Shown in pieces: positions 53,772 through 62,906 of a DNA stretch of 64,000 bases. Source of the DNA: Bacteroidaceae bacterium (GTDB lineage Bacteria > Bacteroidota > Bacteroidia > Bacteroidales > Bacteroidaceae); contig JAKSLR010000005.1 in NCBI GenBank assembly GCA_024401095.1, positions 33,261 to 97,260 of the forward strand, written 5' to 3'. The translations under genes were made by a program, and so were the position numbers. Each line of letters begins with the position of its first letter. Position 1 is the stretch's first letter. Under the pieces are notes generated by a model that did no database searches, was not told the DNA's origin, and saw only the letters and a list, made by a program, of their open reading frames with translations.

Positions 53772-56700
53772 TTTGCTGTTGTCTTTGCTGCCTACGCTGT
53801 TCTCTACGCTGCTCTCGTTCCTGCACGATAGCCTCACGTTTTTTCTTGCTGGTAAAAATAAGAAGTTCTCCGAACTTTGTCATTTTTTTCCTCAAGACTA
53901 CACCTCCACCCGTCTCTGTAATATCACCATCCAGAAGCGCATCGAACTTCTTCTCATGGAAAAGCTTAACAAATCGAGTTCCACTATCATCCAGACGATA
54001 TTCTATAGAGACATCATCAATGAAAGAATCTGAGGAGGAAACATTTGCACCCGTAGAGACTTTGCCTCCGATAACTATATTCACACGATTTCCCCACAGA
54101 TGTTTAGAGAAGCGGAAAGAATAGTCGGTGGTAACACTGCCATCCTTTGCCGTACCATCTTCCATGCCAATGCTCAGGTCAATACTCTTTAAGGCATTTC
54201 CCGCAATATTGGATATTTCATTTTGAAGGAAGGAATTTAATGCATTGCTCATACTCAAGTTTCCTTGTGCATTTTCCTCAGAAAGGTAAAGCCCTGTTGC
54301 CAGCATAGATACTGCAAGCTTTCCACGTGTTTCTTTTGAGAAACTGGCCAATTCATTCTGGACTGCGAGGTCTTCTAATGCATCAATTATAAATTCCAAG
54401 CCCATATTCTGCAAGGACTGGCTAATCTTTACACCCACCTCGAAAAGGACATTTCTTGGAGCTTCTCCTCCCAATGCTACAGACGCACGGGTTTGTTCTG
54501 TGGCTGTGATATTCAATGTAGGATTCATGACATCACCATCGAACAGCACATAGCTTCCACTACCTAAGGCAAAAGTCTTTAACGGAATTACCTGCAGGTC
54601 ATACTTCATTTCTCCCCGGTTTATATTGTATCGTCCGTTCAAAAGCATCTTTCCTTCTGGTGTATAACGGAATAACAAGTTTCCACCACCCTGCAATTGG
54701 ACATAACTTTCACGATTTGGACTAAGATCACAATTCACTCGAGCTCCCTCAGAGATATTCAAATTTAGCTGCAAATCAATGCCAGACAGTTCTTTTTTAG
54801 ACACTTCACGCTGCACACTTGTGGTATCGGAGAAATCCACAAAAGTAACAAGGTCATTCAAGCGATCTTCGACCACAACCGGAGAATCTTTCAAGACATA
54901 AGTGACATCGGTAGAACCTAATAAATCAAGGGTTCCTCGCACCACCAGATTCTCCAAATCACCCTTAATGGTACTCTGCAGGTTCATGAACGCCTTACCA
55001 TACAGTTGAGACACCATGTTACGAGGCCTGTCAATCAGTTGGAAATTACGAGTCTGCAAAGAAACATTAACATGGATCTTATCCAAATTTGTAAAATCAA
55101 TGGTTCCATTTGCTTTCAACTCGTCATTCTTCTCAGAATATAAAGTGAAGTCGCGCATGGAGAAACGACTGTCATTTATAGGGAATTCCTTATTCTGAAC
55201 CCGTAGGTTCATGTTATACATTTCCGAATAGATGAATACAGAATCTGTTCTCACAGTTCCATTGACCACGGGCCTATCTGTATCACCGGAAAGTTTGAAT
55301 TTTCCTTCCAGTGTACCACGTAAACCAAACATATGATCAGGAATAAAGCCATTGACAATTTCTGCAGGGAATCGAATCAACTGTGCATCCAGAAGAATGG
55401 CACCTGTTGCTGCAACATAAGTTCCTGAGAACTGAGATACAAGCTGACCATTACGTTCCATGGTCATGGATATCGTATGCTCATCATCGTTGAAAGGAAC
55501 ATATTCCATTCCTAAATCAATGTCACCCATAGGACTGGTTTCATAGACCAGATCTTTAAAATGAATTTTCCCGTCAGCCTGCAGCTTTCCTCCCATTGGC
55601 TGATGACCGTGTATCGTTCCGTTCATGATACCAGTCATTCGTGGCATATAAGGAACCACTTCAACAATCTCCGCCAAATTAATCTTGCGTAATTCCAGAT
55701 TCATGCATTGTTGTTCATCCTCTTCCGGATCTGCCTTGAACAGAATACCCATTCCATCCTCTGACAACAAGTTTAGATTTCCCGAAACCTGCATGTCGTC
55801 ACGCAAGAAGACATAAGCATTTTCGGGTGTGACATTAAAATTATGGTAAGCAATCAATGGATGTTCCGAATCAATCGTAAAAAGGAATCCTTCAGGCTCC
55901 ATGTGCATCCTTACTCTCAAATCAACACCAGGCCTATTCTTCTGATCAAAGAACTGCAAATGTGCTAACGCACCATCATTCATCAGTTCTCCATCCAAAA
56001 TGGAATTAAACACATATTGAGGATTCTTTCTGTTGTTGTGAACCTGAGCACGGAATCCCTGCGTATTTTCTTTTGGGAATATTGACAAATGTATTGTATC
56101 CAATTGCAAACTGTCAGACTTGAACGAATATATATCCATATTTCCTTTTAATCCTTCCTCCTTGGATGTCTCCAACAAAGCGTGCATTGATTTATAACCA
56201 TATCCTTTCATCAAGAGGAAATTACAGATCGGATTATCACGCCCTGATTCCATTTCCAGATGCACAACGGGCAGATTGACCTTTAGACTATCAAAGTGAA
56301 GTTGATGAGCCTCCATCTGGCTTCTAAATACATCCAAGAAAAATTCACCTTGCTCCATCATGGCAGTCAGTCCACCTCCAGTATCAAGATGTGCTTTAAA
56401 ATCACCTGCATAAAGATGCGCACAAATAGAATCATGGTCTAGCTCACCTTGGAATTCCAAATCCTTCAACTTATAAGATTTCTTCTCTGCGTCAATGCTC
56501 ATCCGGTTTGCCTTAGCGTCTATGGTAATGTTCTCCCCATAGTTATATCCCCCAAAACCTTCGAAATGAAGTGACAGATCTGATTTCTTCTCAAAAACGC
56601 CTAATCGCATTAGGTCTACTTTCTTCAGATTCACATCCCAACTTCCACCCACAGAATCTTTTAGCAAAATGCCGCTTGCATCTGCTGCAAATTGTAAAAA

Positions 56701-58380
56701 AGCATTGTTACCAGTTGCATGGACATCAAACAGATTTTGTCCAAGGCTTGCGTCAAAAGCTAAACCGTTTATGTCGTATTTCTTGTATTGAAGCTGTTCT
56801 ATCTGTGCCTTTAAGTTGGCTACAGTGTGTGAGGCAAAGAAATCTGTACCGGTTCCACTAGCTGATACGGATCCGGAAAAAAGAAACAGCGAATCTTTTG
56901 GCATGAAATGGTGAACGTCAAACTCTTTTGCCTGTATCTCTGCCTCATAACTATCTTGTCTAGTATCATAAAGTGCATTAAGTGCCAGAACACCCTTATT
57001 ATCTTCAACCGTTCCGTCAAAGAAATAACGTTTGTCAGTCATACGGATGGTTCCTGCGGCAGCAGTTCCACGTGGTATGGTATAGTCATTCAGGTTCAGC
57101 AGCTTCATGACTGGACTAACATTGCCAACAAGAGCATTCATTTTAATAGTTCCAGCTCTCCTTTCATTATCCAACGCCTGGAAAACAGTGCCGTCCGTCT
57201 GGACATCCAGAACTCCCTCCAGCTGAATCTGCATATCTCGGATATGAGTCTCACCCATGTTTCCGTCTATATATACTTTAGCAATCAAAGGAACATCAGG
57301 ATACAGCGGCTTAATCTCCTTGGCCAGATTATCTCCTATAGCAGTCAAGAAATCCTTCTTATCCAAATTGGCATCTAAACCAACATTCATCAAACCGCTT
57401 CCCTTAGTATCCAGCGAAGACCAATCAACATCGGCATCCAAATCCACTCTAGAGAAAGGGGTTTTCAACGCGAACTGATGCAAATGAATAGAGGCAGAAT
57501 CCATCACCACTTTACCCTTCAATGATTCAGCCTTTAGCCCACACCGCTCTTTAAAACTTCCTTTCAAAAGATTCATTTTTAAGTAAGAGCCTTGATTTAC
57601 AATAGAATCGACAGACAGATTTAAAGAATCAAACTGCAAATGTGTGTAATCCAACCCTTGCTTAGGCTTACCCGGAATCAAGTCTATAATTGCGTTAGAA
57701 CGCTGTAGATTCAAACGTGCAACTTTAAACAAACTCTGCTTCAAATCCATTGTGGTCTGTTGAATTTGGGCATCACCAAATCCAACAGAGAGATTCATGG
57801 TATCTATCTTCAAGTGCAAATTTGAATCCTTGATTCGGGCTTTCTCCAACAAAACATGCCAATTGACCGGTTCACTATCTACGGTATCTTCAGGAACAGA
57901 ATCGTTTAGGCCAATGTTTAATCTAGCTCCATCCAGAAAAGCTTCGTTTATTGTAGCAATTTCTGGTTTGAAGTTAATTCCATGAGAATATAAATAGAAA
58001 TGTGGAATCTGTCCTTCAATAGTAACGGCATCAATCCAATCCTGCGTATTGACTTTTACATTTTGTAAATCCAAGCCATTTATATTGACCACCTTGTCGA
58101 AAAGTGGACGAGGCTCTATCACAGCTGTTAAAGATTCTGCAGACAACAGTGTATCCTGCCCCTGCGAAGCCACAAAATTGACAAGAGTCAAGTCAAGAGG
58201 AAACGAAAGACGAACCTTTTCTACTGTGACGTCTAATCCCAATTCTCTAGAAGCATATGATGCAGCTTTATCTACTACCCATTTTTGAACAGGAGGAAGA
58301 TACAGCAGGGCGAAAAAAAGCAGGAACAACACCATAGGTGTTCCTATTAAAATCCCTGTCCATTTCAATATGCGTTTCAT
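53749..58380 (-). CDS. tamB: TamB: translocation and assembly module periplasmic protein (DUF490)
   Basis: 1543 residues from the ATG at 58380; a longer frame contains the promoter. One N-terminal membrane anchor (about 5-28, IGTPMVLFLLFFALLYLPP) is followed by AsmA-like N-terminal sequence and a very long beta-helical region, ending in the conserved DUF490 domain (about 1100-1530, with GGGNLLFRYTPEGKMLLNGRYNI) and a basic Gln/Glu-rich tail. TamB spans the periplasm as a hydrophobic groove linking inner and outer membranes. It is first in the tamB-tamL operon, with its promoter divergent from the ABC ATPase. Confidence 0.92.
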   Translation of the reverse strand: MKRILKWTGILIGTPMVLFLLFFALLYLPPVQKWVVDKAASYASRELGLDVTVEKVRLSFPLDLTLVNFVASQGQDTLLSAESLTAVIEPRPLFDKVVNINGLDLQNVKVNTQDWIDAVTIEGQIPHFYLYSHGINFKPEIATINEAFLDGARLNIGLNDSVPEDTVDSEPVNWHVLLEKARIKDSNLHLKIDTMNLSVGFGDAQIQQTTMDLKQSLFKVARLNLQRSNAIIDLIPGKPKQGLDYTHLQFDSLNLSVDSIVNQGSYLKMNLLKGSFKERCGLKAESLKGKVVMDSASIHLHQFALKTPFSRVDLDADVDWSSLDTKGSGLMNVGLDANLDKKDFLTAIGDNLAKEIKPLYPDVPLIAKVYIDGNMGETHIRDMQIQLEGVLDVQTDGTVFQALDNERRAGTIKMNALVGNVSPVMKLLNLNDYTIPRGTAAAGTIRMTDKRYFFDGTVEDNKGVLALNALYDTRQDSYEAEIQAKEFDVHHFMPKDSLFLFSGSVSASGTGTDFFASHTVANLKAQIEQLQYKKYDINGLAFDASLGQNLFDVHATGNNAFLQFAADASGILLKDSVGGSWDVNLKKVDLMRLGVFEKKSDLSLHFEGFGGYNYGENITIDAKANRMSIDAEKKSYKLKDLEFQGELDHDSICAHLYAGDFKAHLDTGGGLTAMMEQGEFFLDVFRSQMEAHQLHFDSLKVNLPVVHLEMESGRDNPICNFLLMKGYGYKSMHALLETSKEEGLKGNMDIYSFKSDSLQLDTIHLSIFPKENTQGFRAQVHNNRKNPQYVFNSILDGELMNDGALAHLQFFDQKNRPGVDLRVRMHMEPEGFLFTIDSEHPLIAYHNFNVTPENAYVFLRDDMQVSGNLNLLSEDGMGILFKADPEEDEQQCMNLELRKINLAEIVEVVPYMPRMTGIMNGTIHGHQPMGGKLQADGKIHFKDLVYETSPMGDIDLGMEYVPFNDDEHTISMTMERNGQLVSQFSGTYVAATGAILLDAQLIRFPAEIVNGFIPDHMFGLRGTLEGKFKLSGDTDRPVVNGTVRTDSVFIYSEMYNMNLRVQNKEFPINDSRFSMRDFTLYSEKNDELKANGTIDFTNLDKIHVNVSLQTRNFQLIDRPRNMVSQLYGKAFMNLQSTIKGDLENLVVRGTLDLLGSTDVTYVLKDSPVVVEDRLNDLVTFVDFSDTTSVQREVSKKELSGIDLQLNLNISEGARVNCDLSPNRESYVQLQGGGNLLFRYTPEGKMLLNGRYNINRGEMKYDLQVIPLKTFALGSGSYVLFDGDVMNPTLNITATEQTRASVALGGEAPRNVLFEVGVKISQSLQNMGLEFIIDALEDLAVQNELASFSKETRGKLAVSMLATGLYLSEENAQGNLSMSNALNSFLQNEISNIAGNALKSIDLSIGMEDGTAKDGSVTTDYSFRFSKHLWGNRVNIVIGGKVSTGANVSSSDSFIDDVSIEYRLDDSGTRFVKLFHEKKFDALLDGDITETGGGVVLRKKMTKFGELLIFTSKKKREAIVQEREQRREQRRQQRQQQNEENEKE

Positions 58381-58397
58381 CCCTGCCAATTTTGTTG

Positions 58398-58405
58398 CAA
58401 ATTTA
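58398..58405 (-). promoter_or_regulatory. tamB -7 box
   Basis: Leftward TAAATTTG, 17 nt before the ATG at 58380. It lies inside the longer open frame and decides the start. Confidence 0.6.
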
Positions 58406-58447
58406 ATAAAAAGGGCTAAAAAGGAAAGCATTTCAAAAAAATAGTTC

Positions 58448-58455
58448 TACCTTTG
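58448..58455 (+). promoter_or_regulatory. -7 box of the ABC ATPase gene
   Basis: TACCTTTG, 21 nt before the ATG at 58477; it shares the 96-bp gap with the tamB promoter. Confidence 0.65.
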
Positions 58456-58476
58456 TACTAGTTTTATGAGAAAACC

Positions 58477-59265
58477 ATGTATTCCCCAGAAATAACCATA
58501 GCATTAGAACAGCTTACCACTGGCTATATAGCCAGAGGTAATCAGCGAGTTGTATCCAAAAATCTAAACGCAGAATTATATAAAGGAGAGCTTACCTGCT
58601 TGCTTGGAGTTAACGGTGCGGGAAAATCAACCCTATTACGTACATTGTCTGCATTTATTCCTTCTATATCTGGTAAGATTTCTTTACTAAATAAAAATCT
58701 GAAAGAATACGAGCCAAAAGAATTATCAAAGTTAATAGGCGTAGTTTTAACTGGTAGAATGGAACAAAGCGGCTTGTCTGTCTATGATATGGTCAGCATG
58801 GGACGAAGTCCTTATACCGGTTTTTGGGGGACATTGGAAGAAGAGGACAGGAGAATTGTCTCCCAAGCCATTCAACAGATTAAAATTACGCATCTTCAGG
58901 AGCGCACAATGGACACATTAAGTGACGGAGAAAGGCAAAAGGTAATGATAGCCAAGGCTTTAGCGCAAGAAACACCTGTCATTTTCTTAGATGAACCAAC
59001 CGCATTCCTTGACTTTCCCAGCAAAGTTGAAATGATGCAGATGCTTCAAGGTTTAGCTCACAATATGGGCAAAACAGTTTTTCTTTCCACACATGATTTA
59101 GAGCTTGCACTCCAAATAGCAGACAAACTATGGTTACTTGACGCCGAAAAATTAGTCACAGGAACTCCAAAAGAACTAGCCCAGAAAGGTTATATGGACC
59201 AATTTTTTAACATTCCTGGCATTCTATTTAACAAGGATAACCTTACTTACCAAATAGAGAGGTAA
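58477..59265 (+). CDS. ABC transporter ATP-binding protein, FecE/BtuD/HmuV type, orphan
   Basis: 262 residues. Walker A is GVNGAGKSTLLR, the signature is LSDGERQKVMIAKAL (SDGER instead of SGGxR), Walker B is VIFLDEPTAFLD and the H loop STHDLEL. Spacing and the QSGLSVYDMVSMGRSPYTG segment fit iron-siderophore/heme/B12 importers. No FecCD permease or binding protein is encoded next to it: a terminator and tRNA follow, and tamB lies upstream in the other direction. It may serve a permease elsewhere. Confidence 0.9.
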   Translation: MYSPEITIALEQLTTGYIARGNQRVVSKNLNAELYKGELTCLLGVNGAGKSTLLRTLSAFIPSISGKISLLNKNLKEYEPKELSKLIGVVLTGRMEQSGLSVYDMVSMGRSPYTGFWGTLEEEDRRIVSQAIQQIKITHLQERTMDTLSDGERQKVMIAKALAQETPVIFLDEPTAFLDFPSKVEMMQMLQGLAHNMGKTVFLSTHDLELALQIADKLWLLDAEKLVTGTPKELAQKGYMDQFFNIPGILFNKDNLTYQIER

Positions 59266-59305
59266 GGCAAAAGACACGAAGAAAACTAACAAAAAAATCA
59301 ACACA

Positions 59306-59344
59306 TAAAAAAGTCTAGTTCTCTGATTAACAGATTACTAGACC
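59306..59344 (-). terminator. terminator of the initiator tRNA
   Basis: Leftward GTCTAGTAATCTG pairs with CAGAGAACTAGAC (arms at 59331-59343 and 59313-59325, central mismatches), followed by TTTTTTAT. Confidence 0.75.
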
Positions 59345-59352
59345 CTTATTAG

Positions 59353-59424
59353 TTGCGGAGGAAGGGATCGAACCAACGACTTCCAGGTTATGAGCCTGGC
59401 GAGCTACCACTGCTCTACTCCGCG
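59353..59424 (-). tRNA. initiator tRNA-fMet (CAT)
   Basis: 72 nt without an encoded CCA. The anticodon loop is CTCATAA. Initiator identity is shown by C1 opposite A72 (acceptor CGCGGAG/CTCCGCA, unpaired first position) and A11:U24 in the D stem. The anticodon stem is CCAGG/CCTGG, so the first of the usual three G:C pairs (29:41) is A:U. The T arm reads GTTGG-TTCGATC-CCTTC, leaving U-U oppositions at 50:64 and 51:63. A complete promoter lies upstream and a terminator downstream. Confidence 0.95.
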
Positions 59425-59444
59425 ATGTTTTCTGAATTCGGTTG

Positions 59445-59476
59445 CAAAGGTATAGCGTTTCTGTTAAACTACCAAA
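59445..59476 (-). promoter_or_regulatory. tRNA-fMet promoter (-33 and -7 boxes)
   Basis: TTTG (59473-59476) and TACCTTTG (59445-59452) read leftward with 20 nt between them. The 5' end of the tRNA is 20 nt further. Confidence 0.8.
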
Positions 59477-59554
59477 CAAATCCAAAACTTTTTTATTATT
59501 TTTCTTGTTTTTTGCACACTTCTATGCAAAATGTACCAAAATCTACCTTATATA

Positions 59555-59586
59555 TTTGCCTATATAAAAGATTTAAAGTAATTTTG
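59555..59586 (+). promoter_or_regulatory. tetR-fabG promoter (-33 and -7 boxes)
   Basis: TTTG at 59555-59558, 20 nt, then TAATTTTG at 59579-59586; the ATG follows 23 nt later. It is in a 185-bp gap divergent from the tRNA. Confidence 0.8.
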
Positions 59587-59609
59587 CAACAGAAAAAAAG
59601 AGAGAGAAT

Positions 59610-60203
59610 ATGGCAATTTCAAAAACAAAAGTTCTTTTGGTAGAAGTAGCCCGTCAGCTTTTTGCCAAAAACGGATTAGAAGAAACAACAATGAATGACA
59701 TTGCTGTTGCTTCAAAGAAAGGACGCCGTACGCTTTATACCTACTTCAAGAATAAGGAAGAAATATATTACGCAGTCATAGAGTCTGAATTAAGCAGAAT
59801 GTCAGAGCATATGGCTATCGTTGCAGAAAAAGACATTGATCCAGAAGAAAAGATTGTTGAGCTTATTTATGCACGACTAGATTCCATTAAGGAAATCGTA
59901 ACACGTAATGGAAATCTACGAGCAGAATTCTTCCGTGATGTATGGATGGTAGAATCCGCCAGAAAATCATTTGACAGTGACCAAATAGAATTATACCGTA
60001 AAGTACTCTATGAAGGACGTATGAAAGGTATTTTCCAAATAGAGAACGTAGAACTTTTGGCAAACATTATACACTATTGCGTTAAAGGTATAGAAGTTCC
60101 TTACGTAAAAGGCACTGTTGCTGCTGGCTTCTGTGAAGCAAACAGCAAGCCATTAGTTGCAAAAATTGTACAACGGGCATTAGGAAAGAACGTAGAAATT
60201 TGA
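59610..60203 (+). CDS. TetR-family transcriptional regulator
   Basis: 197 residues. The N-terminal helix-turn-helix is typical: ARQLFAKNGLEETTMNDIA then KKGRRTLYTYFKNKEEIYY. The C-terminal domain is all-helical, with no recognised ligand signature. It is followed 23 nt later by fabG in the same direction, so a role in fatty-acid synthesis control is likely by context, as for FabR/FapR-type regulators of other bacteria, but this is inference. Confidence 0.9.
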   Translation: MAISKTKVLLVEVARQLFAKNGLEETTMNDIAVASKKGRRTLYTYFKNKEEIYYAVIESELSRMSEHMAIVAEKDIDPEEKIVELIYARLDSIKEIVTRNGNLRAEFFRDVWMVESARKSFDSDQIELYRKVLYEGRMKGIFQIENVELLANIIHYCVKGIEVPYVKGTVAAGFCEANSKPLVAKIVQRALGKNVEI

Positions 60204-60226
60204 CAACATTTTAAATCTAAATAAAA

Positions 60227-60985
60227 ATGGGATTATTAACAGGTAAAACTGCCCTGGTAACAGGTGCAGCTCGCGGCATCGGTAAGGCTGTCGCTTTGAA
60301 GTTTGCAGCTGAAGGCGCAAACATCGCATTTACAGATTTAGTACTTAACGATGATATGGCAGCTGGTCTTGAGGCTACCCGCAAGGAAATCGAAGCATTG
60401 GGTGTAACTTGTCGCGCATACGCAGGAAATGCAGCAGATTTCGCAGAAACAGAAGCTGTCGTTAAGCAGATCCATGCAGATTTCGGCTCTATCGATGTAT
60501 TGGTTAACAATGCAGGTATTACTAAGGATGGCTTAATGCTTCGTATGACAGAGGCTCAGTGGGATGCAGTCCTGAATGTTAACTTGAAGTCTGCATTCAA
60601 TTTCATTCACGCATGTGCACCTATCATGCTTCGTCAGCGTGGTGGCTCTATCATTAACATGTCATCTGTAGTAGGTGTTCATGGTAACGCTGGCCAGTGC
60701 AACTACTCAGCCTCTAAGGCTGGTATGATTGGTTTAGCTAAGTCTATCGCCCAGGAATTAGGCCCTAAGGGTGTTCGTGCAAATGCAGTTGCTCCAGGTT
60801 TCATCGAGACTGTCATGACCGCCCAACTTCCAGAAGAAGTACGTAAGGGTTGGATGTCAAAGATTCCTCTCCGCCGTGGTGGTCAGGTAGAAGACATTGC
60901 CAATGTATGCCTGTTCCTTGCTTCTGATATGTCAAGCTATGTATCTGGTCAGGTTATCCAGATTGATGGCGGTATGAACATGTAA
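60227..60985 (+). CDS. fabG: 3-oxoacyl-[acyl-carrier-protein] reductase
   Basis: 252 residues. A classical short-chain dehydrogenase: NADP-binding TGAARGIG (residues 12-19), NNAGI, catalytic SSVVGVHG, YSASKAG, and PGFIETVMT. It reduces beta-ketoacyl-ACP in fatty-acid elongation. Other SDR reductases cannot be fully excluded, but the closeness to FabG is high. Codon bias suggests abundant expression. Its 3' end is 8 nt from the rluA-like gene. Confidence 0.92.
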   Translation: MGLLTGKTALVTGAARGIGKAVALKFAAEGANIAFTDLVLNDDMAAGLEATRKEIEALGVTCRAYAGNAADFAETEAVVKQIHADFGSIDVLVNNAGITKDGLMLRMTEAQWDAVLNVNLKSAFNFIHACAPIMLRQRGGSIINMSSVVGVHGNAGQCNYSASKAGMIGLAKSIAQELGPKGVRANAVAPGFIETVMTAQLPEEVRKGWMSKIPLRRGGQVEDIANVCLFLASDMSSYVSGQVIQIDGGMNM

Positions 60986-60993
60986 TACATCGG

Positions 60994-61662
60994 ATGCAGA
61001 TAGTCTACGAAGATAACCATCTGATTATAGTCAACAAGTCCAGTTCGGAGATAGTTCAGGGCGACAAGACTGGTGACACTCCTCTTTCTGAGATAGTGAA
61101 AAGTTATCTCAAAGAGAAGTACAACAAGCCAGGAAATGTTTTCCTGGGAGTAGTTCACAGACTCGACCGTCCCGTATCTGGACTTGTTGTTTTTGCAAAG
61201 ACAAGTAAAGCCCTTTCTAGATTAAATGAGATGTTTCGCACAAATGACGTGCATAAGACATACTGGGCAATAGTTAAAGAATTGCCAAAGAAACCTGAAG
61301 GAACGCTTGTAAATTGGCTTGTACGCAACGAAAAACAAAACAAAACCTTTGTGTATGATACAGAGAAGACTGGTTCTAAAAAAGCAATTCTCGACTATAA
61401 AGTCATTGCACACTCTCAAAACTACCACCTTCTGGAAATCCATCTACACACAGGAAGACACCATCAGATACGGTGCCAGCTAGCTCATATGGGTTGTCCT
61501 ATAAAAGGCGATCTTAAATATGGCTCTCCACGCAGTAACCCAGATGGAAGCATCTGTTTGCACTCCCGGTACGTGGAATTCATTCACCCTGTTTCCAGGG
61601 AAACAATAAGAGCTATAGCTCCGCTTCCAGAAGGAAAACTATGGGGAGCATTTCAAGACTAA
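60994..61662 (+). CDS. RluA-family pseudouridine synthase
   Basis: 222 residues, without an N-terminal S4 domain. The catalytic motif is VVHRLDRPVSG with Asp58 as nucleophile, followed by the RluA signature GRHHQIRCQLAHMG. Members convert U to pseudouridine in 23S rRNA or tRNA; target sites cannot be told. It is last in the tetR-fabG transcript and converges with the M16 peptidase gene (gap 5 nt). Confidence 0.9.
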   Translation: MQIVYEDNHLIIVNKSSSEIVQGDKTGDTPLSEIVKSYLKEKYNKPGNVFLGVVHRLDRPVSGLVVFAKTSKALSRLNEMFRTNDVHKTYWAIVKELPKKPEGTLVNWLVRNEKQNKTFVYDTEKTGSKKAILDYKVIAHSQNYHLLEIHLHTGRHHQIRCQLAHMGCPIKGDLKYGSPRSNPDGSICLHSRYVEFIHPVSRETIRAIAPLPEGKLWGAFQD

Positions 61663-61667
61663 ATCTC

Positions 61668-62906
61668 TTACTTTATAGGATGATAATACAGTGAGCTGCA
61701 TTTCTCCTTCACAAACATTTTACGAGCAACTTCTTGAAGCTTTTGGGCTGTAATACTACGATAACGTGCCACTTCCATATTTAGGTACCCAGCATCGCCT
61801 AAATTTTCATAATAGGCAAGATTACGAGCCAAATTCAAATAATTAGTATTCCCAAAAATCTGAGCACTTTCAAATTTATTTTGAACCTTCTCTAACTCCA
61901 TAGAGTCAATAAGTTCCTCGCTTAATTTTTGGAGTTCTTTAAAAATTGCTTTTTCTGCATCTTCTAGTGTAATTCCCGGTAAAGGTTTTCCTATTATTTG
62001 GAAAAAACCAGGATCAATAGAACCTTGAATGAAAGCATCTATTGCTGAGAACATAGGTGTCTTATGCATCAATTGCTGAACAAGGCGACTACTTTTTCCA
62101 TTGCTCAATATATCCGACAATATATCATATGCATAATAATCCTCATGCAAATTACCACACATAGGGAAAGCTAAATATAGTGCTTCTACAGGAACAGGAC
62201 GTTCTACCTCAAGATGTCGGTATTCACATTGTTCTGGCTCCATAGGCAATGGCTTAATACTTAAATTCCTTGCCGGAATGTCTGCAAACCATTTTTCCGT
62301 AAGTTGTACAGCTTCATCAAAAGAGATGTGACCAGTAACAGCTATTACAGCATTATTCGGTGCATAAAAGCCAAAGAAGAAAGATTTGACCAACTCCATG
62401 GACGCCTGTTCAATGTGGGATATTTCTTTACCAATAGTTGGCCACTGATAAGGATGTACTTTATAAACCAAAGAACGCAAGAGATGTCCAGAATCACCAT
62501 AAGGCTGATTTAGACAGCTCTGTTTAAACTCTTCAATTACAACATTACGCTGTACTTCTAGACTCTTCGGAGTAAATGCTAAGCTCAACATCCTATCACT
62601 TTCAAGCCAGAAACCAATCTCAGCATTTTGATAAGGGAGAGTAATATAGTAATTTGTTATGTCATTTGTAGTAAATGCATTATCTTCTCCTCCAGCCTCC
62701 TGAATAGGAGTATCAAAATCAGAGATATTTACAGAACCGCCAAACATAAGATGCTCAAATAAATGCGCAAAGCCAGTATGCTCTGGTTGTTCATTTCTTG
62801 CACCTACATTATACAGCACATTTATAGCAATCATTTGAGTAGAATAGTCTGGCGTATGTACTAAGCGCAAACCATTCTTTAATGTATGTCGGTTTATCTG
62901 TATCAC
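61668..62906 (-). CDS. M16 family zinc peptidase
   Basis: 412 residues. The inverted zinc motif HxxEH is HLFEH at 48-52 inside HTGFAHLFEHLMFGGS, so this copy should be catalytically active. A single two-domain subunit, PqqL/mitochondrial-processing-peptidase-like. No signal peptide is seen, so it may be cytoplasmic. The start overlaps the stop of the cyclophilin gene by 4 nt (ATGA), indicating coupled translation. Confidence 0.9.
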   Translation of the reverse strand: MIQINRHTLKNGLRLVHTPDYSTQMIAINVLYNVGARNEQPEHTGFAHLFEHLMFGGSVNISDFDTPIQEAGGEDNAFTTNDITNYYITLPYQNAEIGFWLESDRMLSLAFTPKSLEVQRNVVIEEFKQSCLNQPYGDSGHLLRSLVYKVHPYQWPTIGKEISHIEQASMELVKSFFFGFYAPNNAVIAVTGHISFDEAVQLTEKWFADIPARNLSIKPLPMEPEQCEYRHLEVERPVPVEALYLAFPMCGNLHEDYYAYDILSDILSNGKSSRLVQQLMHKTPMFSAIDAFIQGSIDPGFFQIIGKPLPGITLEDAEKAIFKELQKLSEELIDSMELEKVQNKFESAQIFGNTNYLNLARNLAYYENLGDAGYLNMEVARYRSITAQKLQEVARKMFVKEKCSSLYYHPIK

